This document shows, in pieces, positions 16,539 to 23,473 of a DNA stretch of 23,700 nucleotides (position 1 is the stretch's first letter; the number at the start of each line of letters is the position of its first letter). The DNA comes from Propionibacteriaceae bacterium AM104-82 (GTDB taxonomy: Bacteria; Actinomycetota; Actinomycetes; Propionibacteriales; Propionibacteriaceae). The notes below the pieces were generated by a model. That model worked only from the letters and a program-made list of their open reading frames with translations. It was not told where the DNA came from and did not search any database. The stretch covers positions 1 to 23,700 of the forward strand of contig JAQDQK010000032.1 of assembly GCA_027658995.1 (NCBI GenBank), given 5' to 3'. Position numbers and translations under genes: made by a program.

Positions 16539-16575
16539 AGGCACCACAAGGTAACCAACTTCCCGTTTGGTGCCT
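16539..16575 (+). promoter_or_regulatory. Inverted repeat just before the HxlR gene, candidate autoregulatory operator or leader hairpin
   Basis: AGGCACCA (16539-16546) and TGGTGCCT (16568-16575) are perfect 8-bp inverted arms. Between them lie a self-complementary GGTAACC (16550-16556) and one half of a GAAGT/ACTTC pair. The right arm abuts the ribosome site GAGGAGG (16576-16582). It may be an HxlR operator or, in RNA, a hairpin limiting translation. Confidence 0.4.
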
Positions 16576-16586
16576 GAGGAGGACAA

Positions 16587-16946
16587 ATGCAGTGGAACCC
16601 GTACGACCGCAACTGCCCGAGCAGGCGACTGCTCGACCGGATCGGCGACCGATGGACGGTGCTGATCGTGGGCATCCTCTCCGACGACGGCCCGCTGCGT
16701 TTCGGCGAACTGGCACGGCGCGTCGACGGCATCTCCCAGAAGATGCTCACCCAGACGCTGCGCAACCTGGAACGCGACGGACTGGTCAAGCGCACGCTGT
16801 ATCCACAGGTGCCGCCGCGGGTCGACTACGAACTGACGACGGCCGGGCACTCGCTGCGCGTCCCACTGCAGGCCCTTGAGGACTGGGCGGTCGCCAACAT
16901 GCACGAGGTAGAGGCGGCGCGAGACAGTTACGACAGGGCGGGATGA
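16587..16946 (+). CDS. HxlR-family transcriptional regulator
   Basis: A 119-residue MarR-like winged-helix regulator. The diagnostic start NCPSRRLLDRIGDRWTVLIV matches HxlR proteins; Cys10 is the position of the conserved redox-active cysteine in several members (HypR, YodB-type) that sense disulfide, quinone or aldehyde stress. The recognition region is ISQKMLTQTLRNLERDGLV, and the wing is YPQVPPRVDYELTTAGHSL. ATG at 16587 is preceded by GAGGAGG with only 4 bases between, a short spacing. The stop overlaps the start of the ATP-grasp gene by 4 bases (ATGA). It probably regulates itself, the coupled ATP-grasp gene and the divergent reductase; the signal is inferred from the cysteine only. Confidence 0.93.
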   Translation: MQWNPYDRNCPSRRLLDRIGDRWTVLIVGILSDDGPLRFGELARRVDGISQKMLTQTLRNLERDGLVKRTLYPQVPPRVDYELTTAGHSLRVPLQALEDWAVANMHEVEAARDSYDRAG

Positions 16947-17767
16947 GCATGCGGTTCGTCTATCCCAACTCCCTGCTCAACCCGAAGGCGGTCGACGAGT
17001 TCTTCGCCGACGAGGCCGCCGCCGTCGACGGGCCGAGGGTCGCGCTGTGGGACGCCGCAGAGGGAAGGCTGCTGGAACGCCAACTCCCCGTCGCGGGCGA
17101 GACCCTCGCCTACCGTGGCTGGATCCTGACCAAGGACGGCTACCGCAGACTCGCCGACGCCATCGAGGCCAAGGGCGCCACCCCCTGGGTGAGCGCCGAG
17201 GGCTACGCGAGGTCGCAGTTCCTGGACGGCTGGATCGACACGATGGAAGGCCTCACTCCCCGCTCGGTCGTGGCCGCGCTCGACGTCTCCGACGACAGAC
17301 TCGCCGCGCTGGTCGCGGAGCGCCTCTCGGAGGGGCGCTACGTGGTGAAGGGGCTCAGCAAGTCGGCCAAGGACGACTGGGCCAACGCGATGTACATCAG
17401 TTCCCCGGCCGACCTCCCCCGCGTGGTCGGCAACCTGCGCGAGCGGATCTCGTCCGAGGAGGACGCGCTCGTGGTGCGGGAGTTCGTGCCGCTGATGGCC
17501 GACGAACTGCGGCTGTGGTGGGTCGACGGCGAGTGCGTGCAGACGCGCAACCACCCGCAGAGCAGGCCCGAAGTCCTGGACACGACAGGGCTGGACGGCT
17601 TCGTCCGGGCGCTGCGCGAACGGGTCGCCGAGCTTGGCGTGCCCTTCGTGACCACCGACGTCACGCGGGACCAGGACGGTCGTTGGTGGCTGGTCGAGGT
17701 CGGCTCCGGGTGCGTGAGCGAAATGCCCGCGGGCATGGGCGTCGACGACCTGTTCGCCGCCCGCTAG
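16943..17767 (+). CDS. ATP-grasp domain protein (R2K clade-like)
   Basis: A 274-residue ATP-dependent ligase-fold protein with unknown substrate. Visible features: YRGWIL (57-62), typical of the R2K/DUF4343 clade; VVKGLSKSAKDDW with Lys136 probably binding ATP phosphates; ALVVREFVPL with Glu180 at the adenine-binding hinge; ELRLWWVDGECVQT; and the metal ligands Asp239 (FVTTDVT) and Glu252 (WLVEVGSG). Such enzymes form amide or peptide-like bonds from an acyl phosphate; R2K members are known mostly from phage and conflict-system contexts. The ATG at 16943 overlaps the HxlR stop. The stop codon TAG (17765-17767) lies inside the target duplication of the IS481 element, so the protein is intact, but anything downstream in the operon, including its terminator, is now 1.1 kb away. 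Confidence 0.85.
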   Translation: MSMRFVYPNSLLNPKAVDEFFADEAAAVDGPRVALWDAAEGRLLERQLPVAGETLAYRGWILTKDGYRRLADAIEAKGATPWVSAEGYARSQFLDGWIDTMEGLTPRSVVAALDVSDDRLAALVAERLSEGRYVVKGLSKSAKDDWANAMYISSPADLPRVVGNLRERISSEEDALVVREFVPLMADELRLWWVDGECVQTRNHPQSRPEVLDTTGLDGFVRALRERVAELGVPFVTTDVTRDQDGRWWLVEVGSGCVSEMPAGMGVDDLFAAR

Positions 17768-17768
17768 G
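17763..17768. repeat. Left 6-bp target-site duplication of the IS481-family element
   Basis: GCTAGG directly before the IS tip, repeated at 18873-18878. It matches the NCTAGN target consensus reported for IS481 of Bordetella pertussis. It contains the stop codon of the ATP-grasp gene. Confidence 0.92.
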
Positions 17769-18872
17769 TGTACTGACCGGACAGGTTGGTTGAAGCAGTG
17801 CGATGACACGCGCTGAGGAGTGAGGACGTAGGGAGGGCCCTTCAGGTTGGGTGGGAGTTGCGAAACCATCACCGCCAGAAAGGCCCTCTTGTGTCCCACG
17901 CTAACGCAGCTCTGACCCCTCGCGCTCGTTTGACCGTCGCCAGACTCGTCGTCGAGCAGGGAGTGCCCGTCTCTGAGGTCGCCGCCAGGTTCCAGTGTTC
18001 CTGGACGACGGTGAAGCGTTGGGCAGATCGGTACCTGGCAGGCGAGGGCGTGCAGGATCGTTCTTCCCGGCCGAAGTCGTCACCACGCAGGACCGCGATG
18101 CCGGTCGTGAAGCGGGTGGTATCGCTGCGGTTGCGGCTGAGGGAAGGTCCGGTGCAGCTCGCTGCCCGTGTCGGGATCGCACCCTCGACGGTGCACCAGA
18201 TCCTTCGCCGTTGCGGGCTGAACCGGTTGGCATATGTCGACCGGGCTACCGGGGAACCGGTGCGTCGCTATGAGCACCCGCATCCAGGGTCGATGATCCA
18301 CGTCGATGTGAAGAAGCTCGGCAACGTCCCCGACGGTGGTGGTTGGCGGTTCGTCGGACGACTGCAGGGGGACCGGAACCGTGCGGCCACCCCCGACAAA
18401 CAACGCAACCAGTATCGCAACCCGAAGATGGGGCATGCGTTCGTGCACACAGTCATCGATGACCACTCCCGCGTTGCTTATGCCGAGGTCCACGACGATG
18501 AAACAGCCCTGACAGCCACCGCGGTACTGGCCCGGGCCGTCGGTTGGTTCGCTGCCCGCGGGGTCAAGGTCGAGCGGGTCCTTTCCGATAACGGAGCGGC
18601 CTACAAATCGAATCTCTGGCACCAGGTCTGCGGCCAGTTCGGCATCACGGTGAAGAAGACCCGCCCGTATCGGCCGCAGACCAACGGGAAGATCGAACGG
18701 TTCCACCGAACCCTCGCAGATGGCTGGGGCTATGCCCGCTGCTACCAATCAGAAGCCGAGCGTCGAGATGCCCTCGCGGGCTGGCTGCATCACTACAATC
18801 ACCACAGACCCCACACAGCCTGCGGGAACCTCTCACCGATCACCCGGTTGACCAACGTCCCCGATCAGTACA
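17769..18872 (+). mobile_element. Complete IS481-family insertion sequence (1104 bp)
   Basis: The tips are TGT...ACA. The terminal inverted repeats start TGTACTGA on both sides and agree at 18 of the first 22 positions (17769-17790 against 18872-18851). A perfect 6-bp duplication (GCTAGG) flanks the element. A single transposase gene fills it after a 122-bp left non-coding segment. The exact tips, exact duplication and intact DDE gene suggest a recent, probably active insertion. Confidence 0.93.
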
Positions 18873-18877
18873 GCTAG
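17891..18877 (+). CDS. IS481-family DDE transposase, stop codon outside the element
   Basis: A 328-residue transposase. An N-terminal helix-turn-helix region (about 10-50, VSEVAARFQCSWTTVKRWAD) and a second HTH (about 85-112) bind the ends. The rve integrase core has the catalytic triad Asp139 (HVDVKKLG), Asp233 (LSDNGAAY) and Glu269 (NGKIERFHR), an exact DD(35)E spacing. The C-terminal HHRPHTACGNLSPITRL is typical of IS481. The start is GTG at 17891, matching the family N-terminus. The reading frame crosses the right IS tip (18872), and its stop TAG (18875-18877) is supplied by the CTAG of the target duplication, not by the element. So each insertion at NCTAGN provides the stop. Confidence 0.95.
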   Translation: MSHANAALTPRARLTVARLVVEQGVPVSEVAARFQCSWTTVKRWADRYLAGEGVQDRSSRPKSSPRRTAMPVVKRVVSLRLRLREGPVQLAARVGIAPSTVHQILRRCGLNRLAYVDRATGEPVRRYEHPHPGSMIHVDVKKLGNVPDGGGWRFVGRLQGDRNRAATPDKQRNQYRNPKMGHAFVHTVIDDHSRVAYAEVHDDETALTATAVLARAVGWFAARGVKVERVLSDNGAAYKSNLWHQVCGQFGITVKKTRPYRPQTNGKIERFHRTLADGWGYARCYQSEAERRDALAGWLHHYNHHRPHTACGNLSPITRLTNVPDQYS

Positions 18878-18878
18878 G
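18873..18878. repeat. Right 6-bp target-site duplication of the IS481-family element
   Basis: GCTAGG directly after the IS tip, identical to 17763-17768. Its TAG terminates the transposase reading frame. Confidence 0.92.
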
Positions 18879-18896
18879 GGCGCCGACTGGCGCACC
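18877..18896 (+). terminator. Possible terminator of the HxlR/ATP-grasp operon, displaced by the IS
   Basis: GCGCC (18880-18884) and GGCGC (18889-18893) pair around a 4-nt loop, extended by two outer G-C pairs past one mismatch. Before the IS481 insertion this hairpin followed the ATP-grasp stop by about 10 bases. There is no U-tract. Confidence 0.35.
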
Positions 18897-18906
18897 ACGG
18901 CTTCAC

Positions 18907-18928
18907 GATATGATGAAATCAACATATC
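18907..18928 (+). promoter_or_regulatory. ArsR-type operator overlapping the -10 box
   Basis: A 22-bp dyad: outer arms GATATG (18907-18912) and CATATC (18923-18928), inner arms TGA (18914-18916) and TCA (18919-18921). TATGAT (18909-18914) within it can serve as the -10 box, and the ribosome site GGAGGTG follows at once. This is the layout of a self-repressing ArsR/SmtB-type promoter. Confidence 0.75.
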
Positions 18929-18937
18929 GGAGGTGTC

Positions 18938-19309
18938 GTGGAGAACTACCTGGGCGCGCAGCGGCCGCTGTACGAGGTCAAGGCCAACCTGTTCAAGGGC
19001 CTGTCGCATCCGCTGCGGGTGCGGATCCTCGAGGTGCTCGCTGGGGACGAGGAGGTCGGCGTCACCCGGCTGCTCGCCGAGACCGGGCTCGAGCCGTCGC
19101 ACCTTTCCCAGCACCTGTCGGTGCTGCGCAGGCACCGCCTCGTCGCGTCGGAGCGTCGCGGTAGCCAGGTCTTCTACCGGCTCGCCTACCCGCAGATCGC
19201 CGACCTGTTGACGGTCGCCCGCACGCTGCTCGGCGAGGTGCTCAACGACACGGCGCGCCAACTCAGCGCCTCGGCCGAGCTGCCCCTGACCCCCGCACAG
19301 CACCGGTGA
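18938..19309 (+). CDS. ArsR/SmtB-family transcriptional repressor
   Basis: A 123-residue winged-helix regulator. The core KANLFKGLSHPLRVRILEVL, the recognition helix LEPSHLSQHLSVLRRHRLVA and the beta-wing ERRGSQVFYRLAYP are classical for ArsR. There is no CxC or Cys-containing metal site; no cysteine is present, so the signal is not a thiol-bound soft metal unless it uses His/Asp residues. The GTG start at 18938 has GGAGGTG just upstream. Its stop overlaps the SulP start by 4 bases (GTGA), so the permease is translationally coupled and is surely its target. In actinobacteria, cysteine-free ArsR proteins paired with SulP permeases are common. The ligand, possibly an anion or pH-related signal, is unknown. 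Confidence 0.93.
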   Translation: MENYLGAQRPLYEVKANLFKGLSHPLRVRILEVLAGDEEVGVTRLLAETGLEPSHLSQHLSVLRRHRLVASERRGSQVFYRLAYPQIADLLTVARTLLGEVLNDTARQLSASAELPLTPAQHR

Positions 19310-20946
19310 GCGCTGTCCTCGCCAGGGCGGCCGCACTGCTGCCGAGCTGGCGCGACTACCGCAACGTGCCTCGGACCTGGCGTCGCGACCTGCTCGCCGG
19401 AGTCACGGTCGGCATCGTCGCGCTCCCCCTCGCCCTCGCGTTCGGCGTCAGTTCGGGCGCGGGCGCCGAGGCTGGCCTGGTCACGGCGATCGTGGCGGGT
19501 GTCGTCGCGGCGGTGTTCGGCGGGTCCAACGTGCAGGTCTCCGGCCCTACCGGCGCGATGGTCGTCGTGCTCGGGCCCATCGTCGCCTCGCACGGTGTGG
19601 GTGCGTTGACGGTGGTGAGCGTGCTCGCGGGCGTCTTCGTCATCGCGGCGGGCGTGCTGCGGCTCGGGCAGTCGGTGGCGCTGATCCCCTGGCCCGTGAT
19701 CGAGGGCTTCACGCTCGGCATCGCCGTGATCATCTTCCTGCAGCAGGTGCCGGCGGCCGTCGGCGTCTCCCCCACCGGCGGAGAGAACGCGTTCCTGGGT
19801 GCGGTGGCCGCCGTCTCATCTGCGGGGCCCGCGGCGCTGGCTCCACTGGCGCTCGTCGCGGTGGTGGCCGCCGTCATGACCCTTGCGCCGCGGCTGCACC
19901 CGTCGATCCCCGGCTCGATCGTCGCCATCGTGATCGCGACGCTGGTCGCTGTGCTGCTGAGGCTCGACGTGGCCGACATCGGCGCCCTGCCCAGTTCGCT
20001 GCCCGCGCCCCGGCTGCCGGAGGCGTCGTTGCAGACGCTGAAGGCGCTGGTCGGACCTGCGCTGACGGTGGCCGCGCTGGCCGCCATCGAGTCGCTGCTC
20101 TCGGCCCGGGTCGCCTCGGCCGTCTCCGACACCGGTGCCTATGACGCCGACCGGGAACTGGTCGGGCAGGGCCTCGCCTCGGTAGCGGCGGGCCTGTTCG
20201 GCGGCATGCCCGCCACGGGGGCGATCGCCCGCACCGCCGTCAACATCCGCTCCGGGGCCCGCACCCGGCTGGCCGCGCTCGTGCATGCGGCGCTGCTGCT
20301 CGGGGTCGTCTACCTGGCGAGCGGGGCCGTGTCGACGATCCCGCTCGCCGCCCTGTCCGGGGTGCTGATGGTGACGGCGGCCAAGATGGTGCCGCTCCGC
20401 ACCGTGGCGATCATCCTGCGGTCGAACCGGTCGACCGCCGCGATCTTCGTGCTGACGGCGCTCGTGACGGTCAGCGTCGACCTGATCTACGCGGTGCTGA
20501 TCGGCGTGGTGGTGGCCGCCTTCTTCGCGCTGCGGGCCATGGCGCGCACCTCGGGCGTGCACCGGCAACCGCTGCCCTCCCCCGCCGCGCCCGGCGACGA
20601 GCGGATCGCACTTCTTCGGCTCGACGGGGCGCTGTTCTTCGGCGCCGCCGAGCGGGTACTCAGCCGCGTCGAGGCCGTCGACGGGGTGAGCGTTGTGATC
20701 CTGCGGATGTCGCAGATCCAGTACCTCGACGCCACCGGCGCCCAGGCGCTGACCGAACTCGTGGGCCACCTGGAACGGCGGGGCATCACGGTGCTCATCA
20801 AGGGCATCCGCGCGACCCAACTCCGACTCGCGGACAGGGTCGGGGTGATCGGGTCGCTGCGCACCGGCAAGCACCTGTTCGAGGACCTGGACGCCGCCGT
20901 CGAGCACGCACGCAGCCACGTCTACCGGGAGTCCATGGCGGCGTGA
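19306..20946 (+). CDS. SulP-family anion permease with a STAS domain
   Basis: A 546-residue inner-membrane transporter of the SLC26/SulP family (sulfate, bicarbonate or dicarboxylate as possible substrates). The N-terminus DYRNVPRTWRRDLLAGVTVG is the family entry, and the first helices carry IVALPLALAFGVSSGAGAEA (normally 'ALPLALAFGIASG'). FGGSNVQVSGPTGAMVVVL is the anion-site segment with the SGPTG motif. SLLSARVAS and FGGMPATGAIARTAVNIRSG are further signatures. A cytosolic STAS domain occupies about 430-540 (RLDGALFFGAAERVL, SQIQYLDATGAQALTEL). The GTG start at 19306 overlaps the ArsR stop. The substrate is not decided by sequence. Genes downstream follow 17 bases later and may be co-transcribed. 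Confidence 0.94.
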   Translation: MSAVLARAAALLPSWRDYRNVPRTWRRDLLAGVTVGIVALPLALAFGVSSGAGAEAGLVTAIVAGVVAAVFGGSNVQVSGPTGAMVVVLGPIVASHGVGALTVVSVLAGVFVIAAGVLRLGQSVALIPWPVIEGFTLGIAVIIFLQQVPAAVGVSPTGGENAFLGAVAAVSSAGPAALAPLALVAVVAAVMTLAPRLHPSIPGSIVAIVIATLVAVLLRLDVADIGALPSSLPAPRLPEASLQTLKALVGPALTVAALAAIESLLSARVASAVSDTGAYDADRELVGQGLASVAAGLFGGMPATGAIARTAVNIRSGARTRLAALVHAALLLGVVYLASGAVSTIPLAALSGVLMVTAAKMVPLRTVAIILRSNRSTAAIFVLTALVTVSVDLIYAVLIGVVVAAFFALRAMARTSGVHRQPLPSPAAPGDERIALLRLDGALFFGAAERVLSRVEAVDGVSVVILRMSQIQYLDATGAQALTELVGHLERRGITVLIKGIRATQLRLADRVGVIGSLRTGKHLFEDLDAAVEHARSHVYRESMAA

Positions 20947-20963
20947 GGCGCTAGCGTCGGGGC

Positions 20964-21689
20964 ATGCAGGAGCAACTGGGCCGCGTCGCTCCCCTGGCGC
21001 CGCTGGTCGCCGAGGCCGCGCGTCGGTTGGGGGTCGACCGGGTCGCGCTGATCGACGTTGGTCGCCCGGCTGGGCTGAACCTGATCGTGGACCTGGCGCG
21101 CGTCGACTACTCCACCGGTGTGACCCTCGGGTCGGCCGGATCGCCGGTGCGGATCGCGGCCGACGTCATCGGAGGCGCCGCACCGCCGTCGACCCCGCTG
21201 CCCACCGTGGAGCGTCGCTTGGTCCTGGCGCGCTCGCCGCTCGACCTCGGCTCCGCAGCAGACCGGTCGCTTGCCGTCGAATCGTCGCCCCCTGAGCGGC
21301 GGGAGGCCGCCCGCGCACAGATCGATCTCCTGGCCGGCCACGACGTCCTCCGCATCGTTGGAGATCCGGTCGCGGCCCTCCCGTCCGCCGTCTCCGCATT
21401 GCCCGCCGGCGTGACTCCCATCGTCATCACGACCTGGGCGGTCTCCACGCTGGCGGCAGCACGGCGGGCCGCCCTGCTGGCCGCGGTCGCCTCGCTCGCC
21501 CGGGAGCGGCCGATCGCATGGGTGTCGGTCGAGGGGGTCGGCGTGGCGCCGTCGATTCCGACGTTCGGCGACCGCCCAGCCTCCGGGCACAGCATCCTGG
21601 GACTGGCGGTGTCGTCGGGAGGGCAACTGCACTTCGACGCCGTCGGACGGTGCTGGCAGCGCGGGGCGAAGCTCGCCTGGCTGGGATGA
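20964..21689 (+). CDS. DUF2332 family protein, short form lacking the N-terminal region
   Basis: A 241-residue protein. AAR-x-LGVDRVALIDVGRPAGLNL followed by IVDLARVDY matches the central 'EVGASAGLNLLLDRY' region of DUF2332, an actinobacteria-rich family with a methyltransferase-like fold of unknown function. The C-terminal PIAWVSVEGVG and LGLAVSSGGQLHFDAVGRCW also fit. In usual members (about 330 residues) this motif lies past residue 100; here it is at about 25-42. A TAG in frame at 20952-20954 rules out a longer start, so the N-terminal third is absent. No Shine-Dalgarno is seen before ATG 20964, though TAGCGT 7 bases upstream could give a leaderless mRNA. Its stop overlaps the start of the next gene by 4 bases. 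Confidence 0.75.
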   Translation: MQEQLGRVAPLAPLVAEAARRLGVDRVALIDVGRPAGLNLIVDLARVDYSTGVTLGSAGSPVRIAADVIGGAAPPSTPLPTVERRLVLARSPLDLGSAADRSLAVESSPPERREAARAQIDLLAGHDVLRIVGDPVAALPSAVSALPAGVTPIVITTWAVSTLAAARRAALLAAVASLARERPIAWVSVEGVGVAPSIPTFGDRPASGHSILGLAVSSGGQLHFDAVGRCWQRGAKLAWLG

Positions 21690-22711
21690 GGGATGCGATG
21701 AGCGGGTTGCTTGGGACGCGGGTGCCGGTGGTCGCCGCGCCGATGGCGGGAGGCGTGACGACCGTTGCGCTCAGCCGGGCGGTGCTCGACGGGGGCGGAT
21801 TCCCGTTCCTTGCGGCCGGCTACAAGAGCGTCGAGGCGATGGCCGCGGAGATCGACGCGCTGCGCGGGGAGAGGTTCGGCGTCAACCTGTTCGTGCCTGA
21901 CACCCGGTCGCCCGACGCCGCGGCGGTTGAGGCGTACGCGGCCCGGCTGCGCCCGGAGGCCGCTGCCCTCGGCGTCGAACTCGGCGAGACGCCCGCCGAG
22001 AATGACGACGGGTGGGACGCGAAGCTCGCCTACCTGCGGGCGCACCCGGTGCCGGTGGTGTCGTTCACGTTCGGGCTGCCCTCGTGGAGGATCGTTGCGG
22101 CGCTACGGTCGGCCGGATCACGCGTGCTCGCCACGGTCACCACCGCCGAGGAGGCGCGGCGGGCCGCCAAGTTGGACGTCGACGGCGTGATAGCGCAGGG
22201 CGTCGGGGCGGGCGGCCACAGCGGGGCGTTCGACCGCTACGACGACACGCCACGCTCGGCGACCGGGGAGGTGCTGCAGCAGGTGCGGGCCGCGGTCGAC
22301 CTGCCGGTGATCGCGGCGGGCGGGGTCGACGGGCCAGAGTCCGTGCGCCGACTGCTGGACGCAGGGGCCGAGGCGGTCGCCGTCGGCACCCTGCTGCTAC
22401 GCACCCCGGAGGCAGGAACGTCCGCGACGCACCGCGCGGCGCTGGCCGATCCCCGGTTCACCGAGACGACGCTGACCCGGGCGTTCACCGGTCGCCCGGC
22501 GCGGGCGCTGCGAAACGACTTCATCGACAGGCACGACGCCCAAGCGCCGGACGCCTACCCGGCGGTGCATCACCTGACGTCGCCGCTTCGGAGGGCGGCG
22601 TCTGCGGCAGGCGACGCGGAGCGCGTCCACCTGTGGGCGGGAACGGGCTGGCGCAGCGCCCCGGATCGCCCGGCGTCCGACGTGGTCGCCTGGCTCGCCG
22701 GAACCGGATAG
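21686..22711 (+). CDS. Nitronate monooxygenase (2-nitropropane dioxygenase family)
   Basis: A 341-residue FMN-dependent TIM-barrel enzyme that oxidises alkyl nitronates (for example propionate-3-nitronate) to carbonyl compounds and nitrite. The N-terminal VPVVAAPMAGG is the FMN-binding strand. IAQGVGAGGHSG contains the catalytic-type His178 in the AGGH motif. LPVIAAGGVDG and GAEAVAVGTLLLRTPEA form the phosphate-binding end of the barrel, where 'GT.F..T.E' is usual. The start at 21686 (ATGA overlap with the DUF2332 stop) is preferred because it is coupled; ATG at 21698 is the alternative. The family also includes enoyl-ACP reductase-like proteins, so the exact substrate is unproven. A hairpin at 22765-22785 follows. 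Confidence 0.9.
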   Translation: MRDAMSGLLGTRVPVVAAPMAGGVTTVALSRAVLDGGGFPFLAAGYKSVEAMAAEIDALRGERFGVNLFVPDTRSPDAAAVEAYAARLRPEAAALGVELGETPAENDDGWDAKLAYLRAHPVPVVSFTFGLPSWRIVAALRSAGSRVLATVTTAEEARRAAKLDVDGVIAQGVGAGGHSGAFDRYDDTPRSATGEVLQQVRAAVDLPVIAAGGVDGPESVRRLLDAGAEAVAVGTLLLRTPEAGTSATHRAALADPRFTETTLTRAFTGRPARALRNDFIDRHDAQAPDAYPAVHHLTSPLRRAASAAGDAERVHLWAGTGWRSAPDRPASDVVAWLAGTG

Positions 22712-22764
22712 AGGGTCAGCGCTTGGTCACTGCCGTAACCGGACTACCGAAGCGCCGGAGGATA

Positions 22765-22785
22765 GTCGCGACCGACAGTCGCGAC
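22765..22785. terminator. Hairpin between convergent nitronate monooxygenase and lipoprotein genes
   Basis: Two copies of the self-complementary octamer GTCGCGAC (22765-22772 and 22778-22785) enclose CGACA. They give an 8-bp stem with a 5-nt loop that reads the same from either strand. It lies between the two convergent stops and probably ends both transcripts; there is no U-tract. Confidence 0.6.
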
Positions 22786-22795
22786 AGCAAGCCGA

Positions 22796-23473
22796 CTAGC
22801 ACGTCGCCTCCTCATTGCGGATCTGCGCGACGCGCCAGACCCCATCCTCTCCGCGCTCCAGTGTGGTGCGTTCCCGCCAGGTTCCACTCCGGTCTACTTG
22901 CGTCCCAGTGTCCTGATTGACGACGACCAACGAGTTGATGTCGACGCAGTAGGTCAGGGTCGCCTGGGCAGGCACCGCATCTGTGGCCCGCTCGACGTCA
23001 ATGCTTCTGAAGACCAGGCCGCCCCGATTGATAAGGCCTGCACTCTTCAGAAGGCTGAGCCGATCAAGCACCCGGTTCGCTTCCTCCCCCGTCGTCACAT
23101 ATTGCGTCTCGGTGAGATCGGTCAATGACGGGTCGGCGCTGAACTTCTCATACACGCGCCAATACGCCTGCCAACCCTCGATGATGGCCGCCGACTCGGC
23201 GTCGTCTGTCGGCAGATCCGCAGGGAAAGACGCAGGAGCGGACGGCACGTCGCTCGCCCTCTGCGAAGGCGACGGCGTCGGGATGGGAGCGGCCCTCGAC
23301 GGAGACGGACTCACAGAGCCGGAAGCAACCGGAGACGGCAACTCCCCTCCACCCGGGCTACAAGCCCCCAACAGCAACACCGCCACGGTCGCGCCAAAGA
23401 GCCAGGGGCGGACCACTGATGCCGACCCAAGAAGTTGGGCCACCACGCTCGCGGCACCTGCGCGGTTCAGCAT
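22796..23473 (-). CDS. Putative lipoprotein, downstream member of a tandem pair
   Basis: A 225-residue exported protein of no family I can name. A long N-terminal region leads to a hydrophobic helix ending in the lipobox LLGAC, giving lipidated Cys38. A Pro/Ser-rich linker follows (about 40-85), then a mixed alpha/beta domain of about 135 residues (AAIIEGWQAYWRVYEKFSAD is its first helix) that resembles NTF2-like/Mce-associated domains in size and start. Cys residues in TYCVDINS and the last residue (EEATC) could pair. ATG at 23473 is chosen because AGGAAG lies 7 bases upstream and the start overlaps the stop of the upstream paralogue by 7 bases. The C-terminus WRVAQIRNEEATC is identical to that of the upstream copy. 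Confidence 0.75.
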   Translation of the reverse strand: MLNRAGAASVVAQLLGSASVVRPWLFGATVAVLLLGACSPGGGELPSPVASGSVSPSPSRAAPIPTPSPSQRASDVPSAPASFPADLPTDDAESAAIIEGWQAYWRVYEKFSADPSLTDLTETQYVTTGEEANRVLDRLSLLKSAGLINRGGLVFRSIDVERATDAVPAQATLTYCVDINSLVVVNQDTGTQVDRSGTWRERTTLERGEDGVWRVAQIRNEEATC

